DNA from: Pontibacter sp. E15-1
Lineage (GTDB): Bacteria; Bacteroidota; Bacteroidia; Cytophagales; Hymenobacteraceae
Length of the DNA stretch: 64,000 nucleotides
Direction: 5' to 3'
NCBI RefSeq assembly: GCF_022601975.1
Contig: NZ_JAKVIR010000017.1
Coordinates: forward strand, 88,561-152,560
Positions within the stretch are counted from its first letter, which is position 1. Every line of letters starts with the position of its first letter. The position numbers and the translations under genes are program-made. The notes below the pieces were generated by a model. It saw only the letters and a list, made by a program, of their open reading frames with translations, was not told where the DNA came from and did no database searches. Positions 55,077 through 63,895 of this stretch are shown piece by piece.

Positions 55077-57680
55077 TTATTCTTTGGTCTTGTCCGAATC
55101 AGATGACTTGGTTGGCTCCTTTTCTTCTTCCCCCGGCATTTCGTCGGAAGCGCCCTTGAGCTTTTTGCCGTTGCTCTTCTTCGAAACGAAAGAGAGGTTC
55201 TCGTCTCCTTCTTTGTGATCAACCATAATCACATCACCCTGATTTACCTCAGCCTTCAGGATTTCCTCGGCAATCGGGTCCTCGATGTACTTCTGAATCG
55301 CGCGATTCAACGGACGGGCACCATACTTAGGATCATACCCTTTCTCGGCCACGTAGTCTTTCGCTTCTTTCGTCAGTTCGATGGCATAGCCCAAGGCTTG
55401 AACGCGCTTGAAAAGCTTGTTCAAAGACAGCTCGATGATCTTGTGCATGTCCGCGCGGTTGAGCGAGTTGAACACAATCACGTCGTCCAGACGGTTGAGG
55501 AACTCAGGCGAGAACGTTTTCCGCAAGGCACTGGCAATAGTGCTTTTCATGATATCGTCCACGTTTTCCTGCTTGCTCTTCGACATGAAACCAATACCGG
55601 CTCCAAAGTCCTGCAGATCGCGGGCACCGATGTTCGAGGTCATGATAATGATCGTGTTCCGGAAATCGACCTTGCGGCCCAGTCCGTCCGTCAGGATACC
55701 ATCGTCCAGCACCTGCAGCAGCAGGTTGTATACATCTGGGTGCGCTTTCTCAATCTCATCCAGCAACACCACAGAGTAAGGCTTGCGTCGGATCTTCTCT
55801 GTCAGCTGTCCGCCTTCTTCGTAACCCACGTATCCCGGAGGCGCTCCCACTAAACGAGACACGCTGAATTTCTCCATATACTCGCTCATGTCGATGCGCA
55901 CCAGCGAATCCTCTTTATCGAAGAGGTATGTGGCGAGCACTTTCGCAAGCTCAGTCTTACCCACACCTGTCGGGCCAAGGAACACGAACGAGCCGATTGG
56001 CTTTTTAGGATCTTTCAGACCCACACGAGTACGCTGAATGGCTTTCACTAACTGACCGATCGCTTTGTCCTGGCCAATTACTCTGCCCTTGAGCTCTTCG
56101 CCCATGTTAAGCAGCTTCACGCCTTCTTTCTGCGCGATACGCTTCACCGGTATACCTGTCATCATGGCAATTACCTCTGCCACATTTTCCTCCTTCACGG
56201 TATAGCGTTTCTTCTTTGTCTCCTCTTCCCAGTTTTTCTTGGCTGTCTCCAGCTGGTCGATGAGTTTCTTCTCTTTATCGCGGAGTTGGGCGGCCTCTTC
56301 GTATTTCTGGCTCTTCACCACGCGGTTTTTCTCTACCTTGATGTTCTCGATCTGCTCTTCCAGCTTCAGGATATCATCCGGCACAATAATGTTGTTGATG
56401 TGCACGCGCGCACCAGCCTCATCCAGAATGTCGATGGCCTTGTCTGGCAGGAAGCGGTCGCTCATATAGCGGTCCGAAAGCTTCACGCAGGCCTCAATGG
56501 CTTTATCGGTATAGTTTACGTGGTGATGATCCTGATACTTGTCCTTGATGTTATTCAGGATTTCGATCGTTTCCTCCGGTGTGGTAGGGTCTACCATCAC
56601 AATCTGGAAACGACGAGCCAGGGCACCATCCTTCTCGATGTACTGTCGGTACTCGTCCAAAGTAGTGGCCCCGATGCATTGGATCTCGCCGCGTGCGAGC
56701 GCTGGCTTGAACATGTTGGAGGCATCCAAGGAGCCTGAGGCGCCACCGGCACCCACAATGGTATGGAGCTCATCAATGAACAGGATCACGTCCGGAGACT
56801 TCTCGAGCTCGTTCATCACGGCCTTCATACGCTCCTCAAACTGGCCACGGTATTTTGTGCCGGCCACCAGCGAGGCAAGGTCCAGGGTTACCACGCGCTT
56901 GTTGAACAGCACACGGCTTACCTTCTTCTGGATAATGCGCAGGGCAAGGCCCTCGGCAATAGCAGTTTTACCTACACCAGGCTCACCTATCAGGATGGGG
57001 TTGTTTTTCTTGCGGCGGCTCAGAACCTGGGCCACACGCTCAATCTCTTTTTCGCGGCCAACAATCGGGTCCAGCTTGTCATCTTCGGCCAGCTTGGTCA
57101 GGTCGCGGCCAAAGTTGTCGAGCACCGGGGTGCGCGACTTCTCACCGGCCTTTTTGCTGGTACTGCCGGAGCGGGAGGACGAGCTGCCGAACAATTTGTC
57201 TGAATCATCTGAATCGTCAGTGTCTGACGACGCGAGTGGATTATTGCTATGATAATCCAGGGAATCTCTTATTGCTTCGTAGTTCACGTTGAATTTCGCT
57301 AAAATTTGAGAAGATATATTGTCTTCATCCCGAAGGATGGATAATAAGAGGTGCTCTGTGCCAATGATATCGCTCTTGAAGATTTTAGCCTCCAGGTAGG
57401 TTATCTTGAGAACCTTCTCAGTCTGTTTCGTTAGCGGGATGCTGCCGGTAATGTTACTGCTCTGCGTTGCTGTATTTCGCGTAGCCTGCTCTAAAGCGTA
57501 CTTTAACTCATCTATCGAAACGCCAAGCTTTTTTAGCAGGGCAATTGCAGTACCTTCTCCCTCACGAATCATACCCAGCACGAGATGTTCGGTGCCGATG
57601 TAATCATGACCGAGCCGAATAGCTTCCTCACGGCTTAGCGAGATGACCTCTTTCACTCGGTTTGAGAATTTTGCTTCCAT
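55077..57680 (-). CDS. clpC: ATP-dependent Clp protease ATP-binding subunit ClpC
   Basis: Hsp100 unfoldase that feeds ClpP. The 867-aa protein has an N-terminal repeat domain (about 1-150, [16 protein letters not shown] and the second [14 protein letters not shown]). A Ser/Asp-rich linker follows, then AAA-1 with Walker [10 protein letters not shown] (about 235), a UVR-like coiled middle domain ([19 protein letters not shown]), and AAA-2 with Walker [13 protein letters not shown] (about 572). The tail of about 45 residues is charged and low-complexity. The UVR middle identifies ClpC rather than ClpA or ClpB. Confidence 0.96.
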   Translation of the reverse strand: MEAKFSNRVKEVISLSREEAIRLGHDYIGTEHLVLGMIREGEGTAIALLKKLGVSIDELKYALEQATRNTATQSSNITGSIPLTKQTEKVLKITYLEAKIFKSDIIGTEHLLLSILRDEDNISSQILAKFNVNYEAIRDSLDYHSNNPLASSDTDDSDDSDKLFGSSSSRSGSTSKKAGEKSRTPVLDNFGRDLTKLAEDDKLDPIVGREKEIERVAQVLSRRKKNNPILIGEPGVGKTAIAEGLALRIIQKKVSRVLFNKRVVTLDLASLVAGTKYRGQFEERMKAVMNELEKSPDVILFIDELHTIVGAGGASGSLDASNMFKPALARGEIQCIGATTLDEYRQYIEKDGALARRFQIVMVDPTTPEETIEILNNIKDKYQDHHHVNYTDKAIEACVKLSDRYMSDRFLPDKAIDILDEAGARVHINNIIVPDDILKLEEQIENIKVEKNRVVKSQKYEEAAQLRDKEKKLIDQLETAKKNWEEETKKKRYTVKEENVAEVIAMMTGIPVKRIAQKEGVKLLNMGEELKGRVIGQDKAIGQLVKAIQRTRVGLKDPKKPIGSFVFLGPTGVGKTELAKVLATYLFDKEDSLVRIDMSEYMEKFSVSRLVGAPPGYVGYEEGGQLTEKIRRKPYSVVLLDEIEKAHPDVYNLLLQVLDDGILTDGLGRKVDFRNTIIIMTSNIGARDLQDFGAGIGFMSKSKQENVDDIMKSTIASALRKTFSPEFLNRLDDVIVFNSLNRADMHKIIELSLNKLFKRVQALGYAIELTKEAKDYVAEKGYDPKYGARPLNRAIQKYIEDPIAEEILKAEVNQGDVIMVDHKEGDENLSFVSKKSNGKKLKGASDEMPGEEEKEPTKSSDSDKTKE

Positions 57681-57803
57681 GTATTATTACTATACTCCGT
57701 GTATTCTTAAAAATTTCAAAAAATGGTAACTGATTGAGGCTAACAGGAAAAGCCAATTCTTAAACAAGCCGAGCAGCGCAAATGTTTAGCCTGATGCCCG
57801 CCT

Positions 57804-58412
57804 TTACTGAAGGAAGGAAAGTGAAGCAGGCCCCTGTGTAAACAACAAGTCAAGTATACTAAGCTCTGGTACAAATTGTTTGCCAAATACTTGCGTATAA
57901 GGTTTTACGTTCAAAATGTCAGGATAGATTTTAGGATGTATCCTGTTTCTCATATCCAGCACGTTTTCGCCCTGCTTTTCCTGGTGATAGGCCTCCGTAA
58001 ATCCGAGCGGCCTGTTTAGTTTTAGTAATTTAAGATAAAGGCGCAACAAATCCGTGTTAAGCTGGAATAAATATTTTGGACGCCGGGCATACACCTCCTG
58101 CAGGTAGTCTGTGTAGAACTCGAAATAGGGAGCCCGCCCGTAGGCCGCCTGTATGGTGCGCCAGTGTACGTTATACCATTTCTGGGTATAGTCTATCTCG
58201 ATCTCCGTGATCAGGGTTTTGTGCCTGCTGCTGCCCTTCACCACCGGCACGCTGAGCGGTTGCACACCCTGCGCCGTGAGCACGTGGCAGCGATTGCGGT
58301 AACTTTGTTTAATATAATTTTCGTGTTGCTCCAGCAGCAGGATTTCGGCGCGCAGGGCATGCCAGAAGTAGGACACCGGCGGGTTATATTGGGCTTCGGT
58401 AAGGAGAATCAA
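57804..58412 (-). CDS. WbqC-family protein
   Basis: A 202-aa protein that fits the WbqC family (LTEAQYNPPVSYFWHAL, YIKQSYRNRCHVLTAQGVQPLSVPV, WRTIQAAYGRAPYFEFY). The family occurs in polysaccharide gene clusters and is thought to act in sugar-nucleotide or glycan biosynthesis, but its biochemistry is not settled. The gene stands alone here. A heptad repeat lies just before its start. Confidence 0.88.
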   Translation of the reverse strand: MILLTEAQYNPPVSYFWHALRAEILLLEQHENYIKQSYRNRCHVLTAQGVQPLSVPVVKGSSRHKTLITEIEIDYTQKWYNVHWRTIQAAYGRAPYFEFYTDYLQEVYARRPKYLFQLNTDLLRLYLKLLKLNRPLGFTEAYHQEKQGENVLDMRNRIHPKIYPDILNVKPYTQVFGKQFVPELSILDLLFTQGPASLSFLQ

Positions 58413-58419
58413 GCGGTAT

Positions 58420-58447
58420 GAATTACGAATTAATAATTACGAATTAG
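58420..58447. repeat. Heptad-repeat run (GAATTAC type)
   Basis: Four in-phase heptamers, GAATTAC, GAATTAA, TAATTAC and GAATTAG, between the WbqC-like gene start and the LpxL-like gene. A weak inverted companion (TTCTCGAATTTCGTAAT) lies near 58523-58539. Confidence 0.78.
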
Positions 58448-58531
58448 GGGAGAGGGTATAAGCATCGGTTTTAAGGAGCAATACGCAGACGCTATACCTC
58501 ACGTGCTGCTAAAGTAGCACAATTCTCGAAT

Positions 58532-58562
58532 TTCGTAATGCGGGGCACCGATTGTACCTTTG
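58532..58562 (+). promoter_or_regulatory. Bacteroidota-type promoter for the LpxL-like gene
   Basis: TTCG (58532-58535, preceded by T), 19 nt, TACCTTTG (58555-58562), which fits TTTG-N19-TAnnTTTG with one mismatch in the -33 box. The start codon is at 58580. Confidence 0.6.
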
Positions 58563-58579
58563 TAGCCTGCGTTTAACCC

Positions 58580-59485
58580 ATGAAGAAAGCTATACCCATA
58601 CCCCCGGTCTATTACCCGCTCTGGTTTTTGCTGAAAGGCCTGTCGATGCTGCCGCTGCCTGTGCTCTATGTGCTGGCCGATGTGATGTATGTGGTCGTGT
58701 ATCACCTGATAGGCTACCGGAAAAAAGTAGTGCTGGACAATTTGCGCCGGGCCTTCCCTGAAAAAAGCGAAGCTGAGCTTCGGCGGGTGGCGAAGGATTT
58801 TTACCGTCAGTTTGCCGATGTGGCCGTAGAGACGCTGCGGCTTCGGTCGATGGGCAGGGAAGAGATGGAGCGCCGCATCACCTTTGCCAACCAGCACTTG
58901 CTCGATGACCTGGTGCGGCAAGGCAAAACCGCCATCACCATGGGCTCGCACTCCTGCAACTGGGAGTGGGTGCTCTCGGCGGGGGCTGTGCAGTTCGGTT
59001 TTCCGGCGGCAGGCATCTACAAGCCCCTTAACAATGCGTTTTTCGATGCGTTTATGCTGAAGGCACGCACGCACCTGGGGGCAACGCTCATCAAAATGAA
59101 AGATACCCTGCGCGATTTCGCCGCTAACCGCAACAAGCCCCGCGTCGTGGCCATGCTCTCAGACCAGACACCCCTGAAAAGCGAGATCACCTTCTGGACC
59201 ACTTTCCTGCACCAGGACACCCCGTTTTATGTGGGCGCGGAGAAAATTGCGATCCGCTTTAACTGCCCTGTCCTGTTTCTGGACGTGAAGCGCACCAGCC
59301 GCGGCCATTATACCCTCACCTTCGAGACGATTTGGGATGGCACTGCGCCCTTAGCAACAGAAGCCGATGAATACCCCATCACCACGCTCTTTGCCAGAAA
59401 GCTCGAAGCGTCCATCCGCCGCAGCCCCGCCGACTACCTCTGGACCCACAAACGCTGGAAACACAGCAAGCCGCAAGCGGCTTAG
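58580..59485 (+). CDS. LpxL/HtrB-type lipid A acyltransferase
   Basis: A 301-aa inner-membrane acyltransferase that adds secondary acyl chains to lipid A or a related lipid. It has an N-terminal membrane helix (PVLYVLADVMYVVVYHLIGY), then the H-x4-E catalytic motif as His124 to Glu129 in GSHSCNWEW. LxxGTxLI-like GATLIKMKD and LSDQTPLKSEITFWTTFL follow; the DQ-containing stretch is a family landmark. It is single, and a perfect hairpin follows between it and the convergent Sua5-like gene. Confidence 0.9.
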   Translation: MKKAIPIPPVYYPLWFLLKGLSMLPLPVLYVLADVMYVVVYHLIGYRKKVVLDNLRRAFPEKSEAELRRVAKDFYRQFADVAVETLRLRSMGREEMERRITFANQHLLDDLVRQGKTAITMGSHSCNWEWVLSAGAVQFGFPAAGIYKPLNNAFFDAFMLKARTHLGATLIKMKDTLRDFAANRNKPRVVAMLSDQTPLKSEITFWTTFLHQDTPFYVGAEKIAIRFNCPVLFLDVKRTSRGHYTLTFETIWDGTAPLATEADEYPITTLFARKLEASIRRSPADYLWTHKRWKHSKPQAA

Positions 59486-59558
59486 TTCCGAATTATGAGT
59501 TCCGAGTTCCGAGTTTCAAATCATACAACTCGGAACTCGGAACTCATAATTCGGAACT
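59484..59558. repeat. Heptad-repeat perfect inverted element (GAGTTCC type)
   Basis: 32-bp arms (59484-59515 and 59527-59558) are exact reverse complements around an 11-nt loop. Each arm contains GAGTTCC repeated in tandem at a 7-bp period. The element fills the space between convergent genes and could terminate both, though it lacks a clean T-run. It overlaps the last two bases of the acyltransferase gene. Confidence 0.9.
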
Positions 59559-60182
59559 CTAAAGGTATTGTTCGATGTCTCCGGCACCTTCGCGGAGCAC
59601 TTCGAAGTCGTTGGTGACATCCACCACAGTTGAGGCGATGTTGTTGCCCGGGCCACCGTCAATCACGGCATCCACCAGGTTTTTATACCGTTCGTAGATC
59701 AGTTCCGGGTCGGTGCTGTACTCCAGCACTTCATCGTCGTCGCGGATGGAGGTGGAGAGAATAGGGTTGCCCAACTCTTTTACCAACTGCAGCGCAATGT
59801 TATTGTCCGGCACCCGGATGCCCACCGTTTTCTTGTTGCCGGCATACTTGGGCACACGGCTGCTTGCCTCCAGCACAAACGTGAACGGACCGGGCAGGGC
59901 CTTCTTCATCACCTTGTAGGTAGGCGTGTCGATTTTGGCGTAATCAGAAATATGAGTGAGGTCGGAGCAGATGAAAGAGAGGTTCACCTTGTCGGGCTTC
60001 ACGCCTTTTATCTGGCATACGCGCTCCACGGCGCGGGCATTGTGGATGTCGCAGCCGATGCCGTAGATCGTGTCGGTGGGGTAGATGATCACTCCGCCTT
60101 TGCGTAGGATCTCCACAGCCTCCAGTATTTTGCGCTGTTGCGGGTTTTCGGGATGGATCTGGAGGAGGGAAGCATTACTCAT
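59559..60182 (-). CDS. Sua5/YciO/YrdC-family protein (threonylcarbamoyl-AMP synthase type)
   Basis: A 207-aa protein with the YrdC fold: [20 protein letters not shown] (N-terminal motif binding carbamoyl-phosphate or bicarbonate), [31 protein letters not shown] and [15 protein letters not shown]. This family makes L-threonylcarbamoyladenylate for t6A37 of tRNA. The absence of a C-terminal Sua5 domain marks it as TsaC or the related YciO type; distinguishing them needs comparison. Confidence 0.92.
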   Translation of the reverse strand: MSNASLLQIHPENPQQRKILEAVEILRKGGVIIYPTDTIYGIGCDIHNARAVERVCQIKGVKPDKVNLSFICSDLTHISDYAKIDTPTYKVMKKALPGPFTFVLEASSRVPKYAGNKKTVGIRVPDNNIALQLVKELGNPILSTSIRDDDEVLEYSTDPELIYERYKNLVDAVIDGGPGNNIASTVVDVTNDFEVLREGAGDIEQYL

Positions 60183-60402
60183 GGTTTAGCGGTTTAGGTA
60201 TGGGTTGCTGGTAGGCATTAAAACTACTCATACTTAATAAGCAGTGCAAGCGTTTCAGGTTTTGCCCTGGCGGGAGTTGCGAGCTTGCCCGGATGGCCCT
60301 ACCAAAGGTGCCCCCTCAATTCAGTTGCTTTAAATAAGCCAGATCAGGAAGAATAGTGTTATTTTTGAGCCCTGAAAATAGACAGCCGCGGAACCTTACA
60401 CC

Positions 60403-61503
60403 ATGTCCCGGGCCTTTTACTTTAAAAAAGCCAATAAAGTGAATACACCCAAACCGAGAAGAAAGAGAAAAGAGAAGAGCATGCTGGCCCCAGCCCTGAC
60501 CGCGCTGTTCCTGTTTTTGTTCGTGAGCTTTTCATACTACGCTTACCAGATTGTATATACCTCGAACGTGGACACCAAAGACCGCGATACGTTCGTGCTC
60601 ATCCCGACAGGGGCTACTTATACCCAGGCGATGGACTCTGTGGAGGCAACGGGCGCGATCATCGACAAGCTCTCGATGCGGTTTATGTCGAAGCTGATGG
60701 ACTATGATGAACTGGTGAAACCGGGGCGCTACAAGATAGAGAATGGCTGGAGCAACCGGCAGCTGATCGGGGCGCTACGGCTGGGCAAGCAAACCCCGCT
60801 AAACCTGACCTTCAACAGCATCCGGCTGCGTGGTCAGCTTGCCCAAAAGCTTGCCGCCAACGTGGAGGCGAGTGAGGAAGAAGTGGACAGCCTGCTGAAC
60901 GACACGGCCCACCTGCAGTCGCTCGGGTTCGACACCACCAACATCGTGAGCATGTTCATCCCGAACACTTACGAGGTATACTGGACGACCTCTGCGCCTG
61001 CTTTGCTGGAGCGCATGAAGACCGAGTACGACAAATTCTGGACAGCGGAGCGAAAAGCCAAAGCCGAAAAGCTGAACCTGTCGCAGCAGCAGGTGTCCAC
61101 GCTGGCTTCTATCGTGCAGGCCGAAACCATTAAGAACGATGAGAAGCCGCGCGTGGCCGGGGTATACCTCAATCGGCTGCAGAAAGGCATGCTGCTGCAG
61201 GCCGACCCGACCGTGGTGTTCGGGGTGGGCGACTTCACCATCCGCCGTGTCCTGAACGTGCACCTGCGCTACGACTCGCCCTACAACACCTATATGTATA
61301 AAGGACTGCCGCCGGGCCCGATCAATGTGCCGAACATCTCCAGCATCGACGCCGTCCTGAACCCGGAGCAGCACCAGTATATATATTTCTGCGCCAAAGA
61401 GGATTTTTCCGGCTACCACAGCTTTGCCGTGACGCAGGCAGAGCATGTGGCCAACGCCCGCCGCTACCAACGAGCACTGACGCAGCGGAATATTCTTAAA
61501 TAG
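60403..61503 (+). CDS. mltG: Endolytic murein transglycosylase MltG
   Basis: Inner-membrane enzyme that cleaves nascent glycan strands. The 366-aa protein has a basic cytosolic N-terminus, one transmembrane helix (about 27-47), a LysM-like region and the YceG core. Landmarks are LASIVQAETIKNDEKPRVAG (the family's catalytic Glu lies in VxxET; here VQAET), VYLNRLQKGMLLQADPTV, NTYMYKGLPPGPI and YFCAKEDFSGYHSF. An upstream TATTTTTG could be a -7 box, but the -33 is weak. Confidence 0.94.
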   Translation: MSRAFYFKKANKVNTPKPRRKRKEKSMLAPALTALFLFLFVSFSYYAYQIVYTSNVDTKDRDTFVLIPTGATYTQAMDSVEATGAIIDKLSMRFMSKLMDYDELVKPGRYKIENGWSNRQLIGALRLGKQTPLNLTFNSIRLRGQLAQKLAANVEASEEEVDSLLNDTAHLQSLGFDTTNIVSMFIPNTYEVYWTTSAPALLERMKTEYDKFWTAERKAKAEKLNLSQQQVSTLASIVQAETIKNDEKPRVAGVYLNRLQKGMLLQADPTVVFGVGDFTIRRVLNVHLRYDSPYNTYMYKGLPPGPINVPNISSIDAVLNPEQHQYIYFCAKEDFSGYHSFAVTQAEHVANARRYQRALTQRNILK

Positions 61504-61504
61504 T

Positions 61505-61653
61505 GGTTGCTCGTTATTCGTTATTGGTTGATCGTGATAAGTTAATTAGTGCCCTACACCTTGAGTAAAGGTCGGCGAATAGCCAAAATTTATTTAAGAA
61601 CATCATCAAGTAATCAACCAATAGCGATTAACGAGCAACGAATAACAATCAAC
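61505..61653. repeat. Heptad-repeat inverted element (NGTTNNT type) before the thioesterase gene
   Basis: Left run of six heptamers: GGTTGCT, CGTTATT, CGTTATT, GGTTGAT, CGTGATA, AGTTAAT (61505-61546). Right run, inverted: AATCAAC, CAATAGC, GATTAAC, GAGCAAC, GAATAAC, AATCAAC (61612-61653). The right run ends 6 bp before the thioesterase ATG. Every heptamer differs slightly, but the period never slips. Confidence 0.88.
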
Positions 61654-61659
61654 GAAACC

Positions 61660-62073
61660 ATGTTCGAATCAGAAGTGCAGATACGCGTGCGGTATGCCGA
61701 AACCGACCAGATGGGGTATGTATACTACGGCAACTACGCGGCGTATTATGAGGTGGCCCGTACCGAGGTTTTCAGGCGGCTGGGTATAAATTACAAAGAC
61801 ATGGAGGCCACCGGCACCATGATGCCCGTGCTTGAACTGAAGTGCAAGTACATCCGGCCCGCCAAGTACGACGACATGCTGCGGATAAAGTTGTTGCTGA
61901 AAACCAAACCCAGCGGCTCGCGCATACTTTTCTCGTATGAGGTGTATAACCAGGACGATACCCTCTTGAATGTAGGGGAGACCACCATGGTTTTTGTGGA
62001 CATGAAAACGGGCCGCCCCAGGACGGCGCCTGAGCTCATTCACCAGAAAATGGACTCTTACTTTAGCGAATGA
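61660..62073 (+). CDS. Acyl-CoA thioesterase, YbgC/FadM type
   Basis: A 137-aa hot-dog-fold thioesterase. The ATG at 61660 gives FESEVQIRVRYAETDQMGYVYYGN, where Asp in ETDQMG is the catalytic residue; an upstream extension (from 61549) falls in the heptad repeat and is not used. ELKCKYIRPAKYDDMLRI and GETTMVFVDMKTGRP complete the fold. It overlaps the YihY gene by 4 bp. Confidence 0.92.
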   Translation: MFESEVQIRVRYAETDQMGYVYYGNYAAYYEVARTEVFRRLGINYKDMEATGTMMPVLELKCKYIRPAKYDDMLRIKLLLKTKPSGSRILFSYEVYNQDDTLLNVGETTMVFVDMKTGRPRTAPELIHQKMDSYFSE

Positions 62074-63038
62074 GGCTAAACCAACAATATCTGAAGCGCC
62101 GTAGGTCGTATCGGAAGTTCATCGTTTTTCTGAAACGCTGGCGGTTCAACGACGGCCAGTCATCGGTATACGATGTCGTCGATGTGCTGATAGGGGAGTT
62201 GCGACTCGACTCTATCACGAAGCGGGCTTCCTATATGGCGTTTAACTTTACCCTGGCCATTTTCCCGAGTATCATCTTCCTTTTTACGCTCATCCCATAC
62301 ATCCCCAGCGTGCTGTCGCTGGACCTGAGCCAGAGCATTTTCAGCTTTATCGAGGACTTTATGCCCGAGGAGATGTATGCCGTGGCCTATACCACCATCG
62401 AGGACATCGTGAACAAGCCGCGCGGGGGCCTGCTCTCGTTCGGTTTCCTGTTTGCGCTGGTGCTCTCCACCAACGGCATCATGTCGCTGATGGACGCCTT
62501 CGACAAGAAGTACCATACCTTTTACAAGCGCAGGTACGTGAAGAAGCGCCTGATCGCCACCGCCCTGACGGTAGTGCTGGCCTTTATCCTCTTCACGGCG
62601 GTGGCCACCATCTTCTTCGGGCAGTGGATGCTGGACGTGCTGGTGTTTTACGAGGTCGTGACGGAGAGTTATACCTATACCCTGCTCATCGTGCTGAAGT
62701 ACATCGCCATTGTGCTGCTGTTTCTGCTGGCCACGTCGCTTATCTACTACTATGTGCCCGCCATCGAAGACAAGTGGCCTTTCTTTTCGGCGGGTGCCGT
62801 GGTGGCAACCGGGCTCATCTTTCTGGTGTCCATGATCTTCTCCTTCTATATCACAGCCTTCGATAGCTATAATAAGTTCTACGGCTCTATCGGGGCGCTT
62901 ATCGGTCTGATGATCTGGCTCGACTTTATCTCCATGATCCTGATCCTGGGCTTCGAGATCAATGTGAGCATCGACACAGTGACCAAGCGCCTGGTGCGGA
63001 AAAAGAACGCCCGCATCACCCGCACTGCACGCGCCTGA
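62070..63038 (+). CDS. YihY/virulence factor BrkB-family membrane protein
   Basis: A 322-aa inner-membrane protein of the YihY/UPF0761 family with about six helices (ASYMAFNFTLAIFPSIIFLF, FLFALVLSTNGIMSLMDAF and VLAFILFTAVATIFF among others). SVYDVVDVLIGELRLDSITKRASYMAF is a conserved start region, and AFDSYNKFYGSIGALIGLMI is the end-domain motif. Function is not settled. It starts inside the thioesterase stop, so the two are coupled. A phenylalanine/basic tail ends the chain. Confidence 0.92.
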   Translation: MRLNQQYLKRRRSYRKFIVFLKRWRFNDGQSSVYDVVDVLIGELRLDSITKRASYMAFNFTLAIFPSIIFLFTLIPYIPSVLSLDLSQSIFSFIEDFMPEEMYAVAYTTIEDIVNKPRGGLLSFGFLFALVLSTNGIMSLMDAFDKKYHTFYKRRYVKKRLIATALTVVLAFILFTAVATIFFGQWMLDVLVFYEVVTESYTYTLLIVLKYIAIVLLFLLATSLIYYYVPAIEDKWPFFSAGAVVATGLIFLVSMIFSFYITAFDSYNKFYGSIGALIGLMIWLDFISMILILGFEINVSIDTVTKRLVRKKNARITRTARA

Positions 63039-63168
63039 AAGGCCATACATGCGCACAGCGGTATAGGCAAACGAAGAAAGGTCTGCGCAATCGGATAAAA
63101 AATGGAGTTCACTGTCAGGGTTTTAACAACAGATACGCCCATGGCCTTGAAAAATTTTGTGGTATCGT

Positions 63169-63199
63169 TTTGATAATTCAACCCAGCCCCCTACTTTTG
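63169..63199 (+). promoter_or_regulatory. Bacteroidota-type promoter for tRNA-Ser
   Basis: TTTG (63169-63172), 19 nt, TACTTTTG (63192-63199): an exact fit to TTTG-N19-TAnnTTTG. The tRNA begins 16 bp downstream. Confidence 0.85.
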
Positions 63200-63214
63200 T
63201 ACACGAATTAAGAA

Positions 63215-63299
63215 AGAGAGTTGGCGGAGTGGTCGAACGCGGCGGTCTTGAAAACCGTTGACTGTAACAGGTCCGGGGGTTCGAATCCCTCACTCTCTG
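63215..63299 (+). tRNA. tRNA-Ser (anticodon UGA)
   Basis: 85-nt tRNA with long variable arm, as expected for serine. The acceptor stem AGAGAGT (63215-63221) pairs with ACTCTCT (63292-63298), discriminator G63299. The anticodon loop CTTGAAA gives TGA at 63249-63251. The T arm is GGGGG-TTCGAAT-CCCTC. CCA is not encoded (CCG follows). It reads UCA codons. Confidence 0.95.
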
Positions 63300-63323
63300 C
63301 CGGTAGCGATACCAAAATCAGCT

Positions 63324-63358
63324 AAAACCCTGCAAATCAAATGTTTGCAGGGTTTTTT
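63324..63358 (+). terminator. Terminator after tRNA-Ser
   Basis: Arms AAAACCCTGCAAA/TTTGCAGGGTTTT with a 7-nt loop and T6 tail, 25 bp after the tRNA. Confidence 0.9.
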
Positions 63359-63574
63359 CGTTTCCGGACGACACTAAATTATTCACTTTTTCGCATAATA
63401 GAGGTGAGTAATCTGGTGAGTTAGGCTGAAGGGGTGATCGACTCACCAATATCTACATAACCTATTGATTCACAAGATGTACAGAAGCTGTACATCTTGA
63501 TTAAGGTTGACTGCAAAGCTACATTTGTTTAACTTGTAAAGTCACGTAGTTATGAGCGTTAACTTCAGCCTACT
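63359..63574. other. Intergenic space with a perfect hairpin at 63473-63499
   Basis: Between the tRNA terminator and the decayed transposase end. A hairpin with 12-bp arms CAAGATGTACAG/CTGTACATCTTG and a 3-nt loop lies at 63473-63499. It could be an IS-end-related structure or an intergenic repeat. No gene seen. Confidence 0.5.
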
Positions 63575-63895
63575 CTACCCAACTAAAATTGTGGTGTTTT
63601 GGTAGTGTTGAATTTGTCGATTGATCCATCGGATAAAGGTTTCTATCTTCTGGTGCCATTCTTTTGCTTTCATTCTGAGCATTTCCCTTATTTTGTCAAG
63701 TCCCGTGCGAAAAAAGCTGTTGGCTTTGTAGCCATGGTTTTTCACCTTTACCTTAGCGTGTTCTGCTTCAGGTAAAAGAGCAAAAAAAAAGAACTCGTCT
63801 GCACTGCCCTTCATGCTCATGGAAGCATGTTCTGAGAATTTCTCAATACACGAGGCTTGCCTTTCAGGTCGTACCGAGCATGATATTGCCTCCAT
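63575..63895 (-). pseudogene. Probable C-terminal remnant of an IS transposase
   Basis: The frame of 106 codons has no plausible start of its own (an in-frame stop lies about 24 codons upstream of 63895). Its C-terminal half, KNHGYKANSFFRTGLDKIRE followed by MLRMKAKEWHQKIETFIRWI, resembles the ends of IS4-type transposases I recall from Cytophagales. The preceding part (CSVRPERQASCIEKFSEHAS) looks shifted or decayed. It sits next to a tRNA gene, a common insertion spot. The rest of the element would lie beyond 64000 or has been lost. Family assignment is tentative. Confidence 0.4.
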
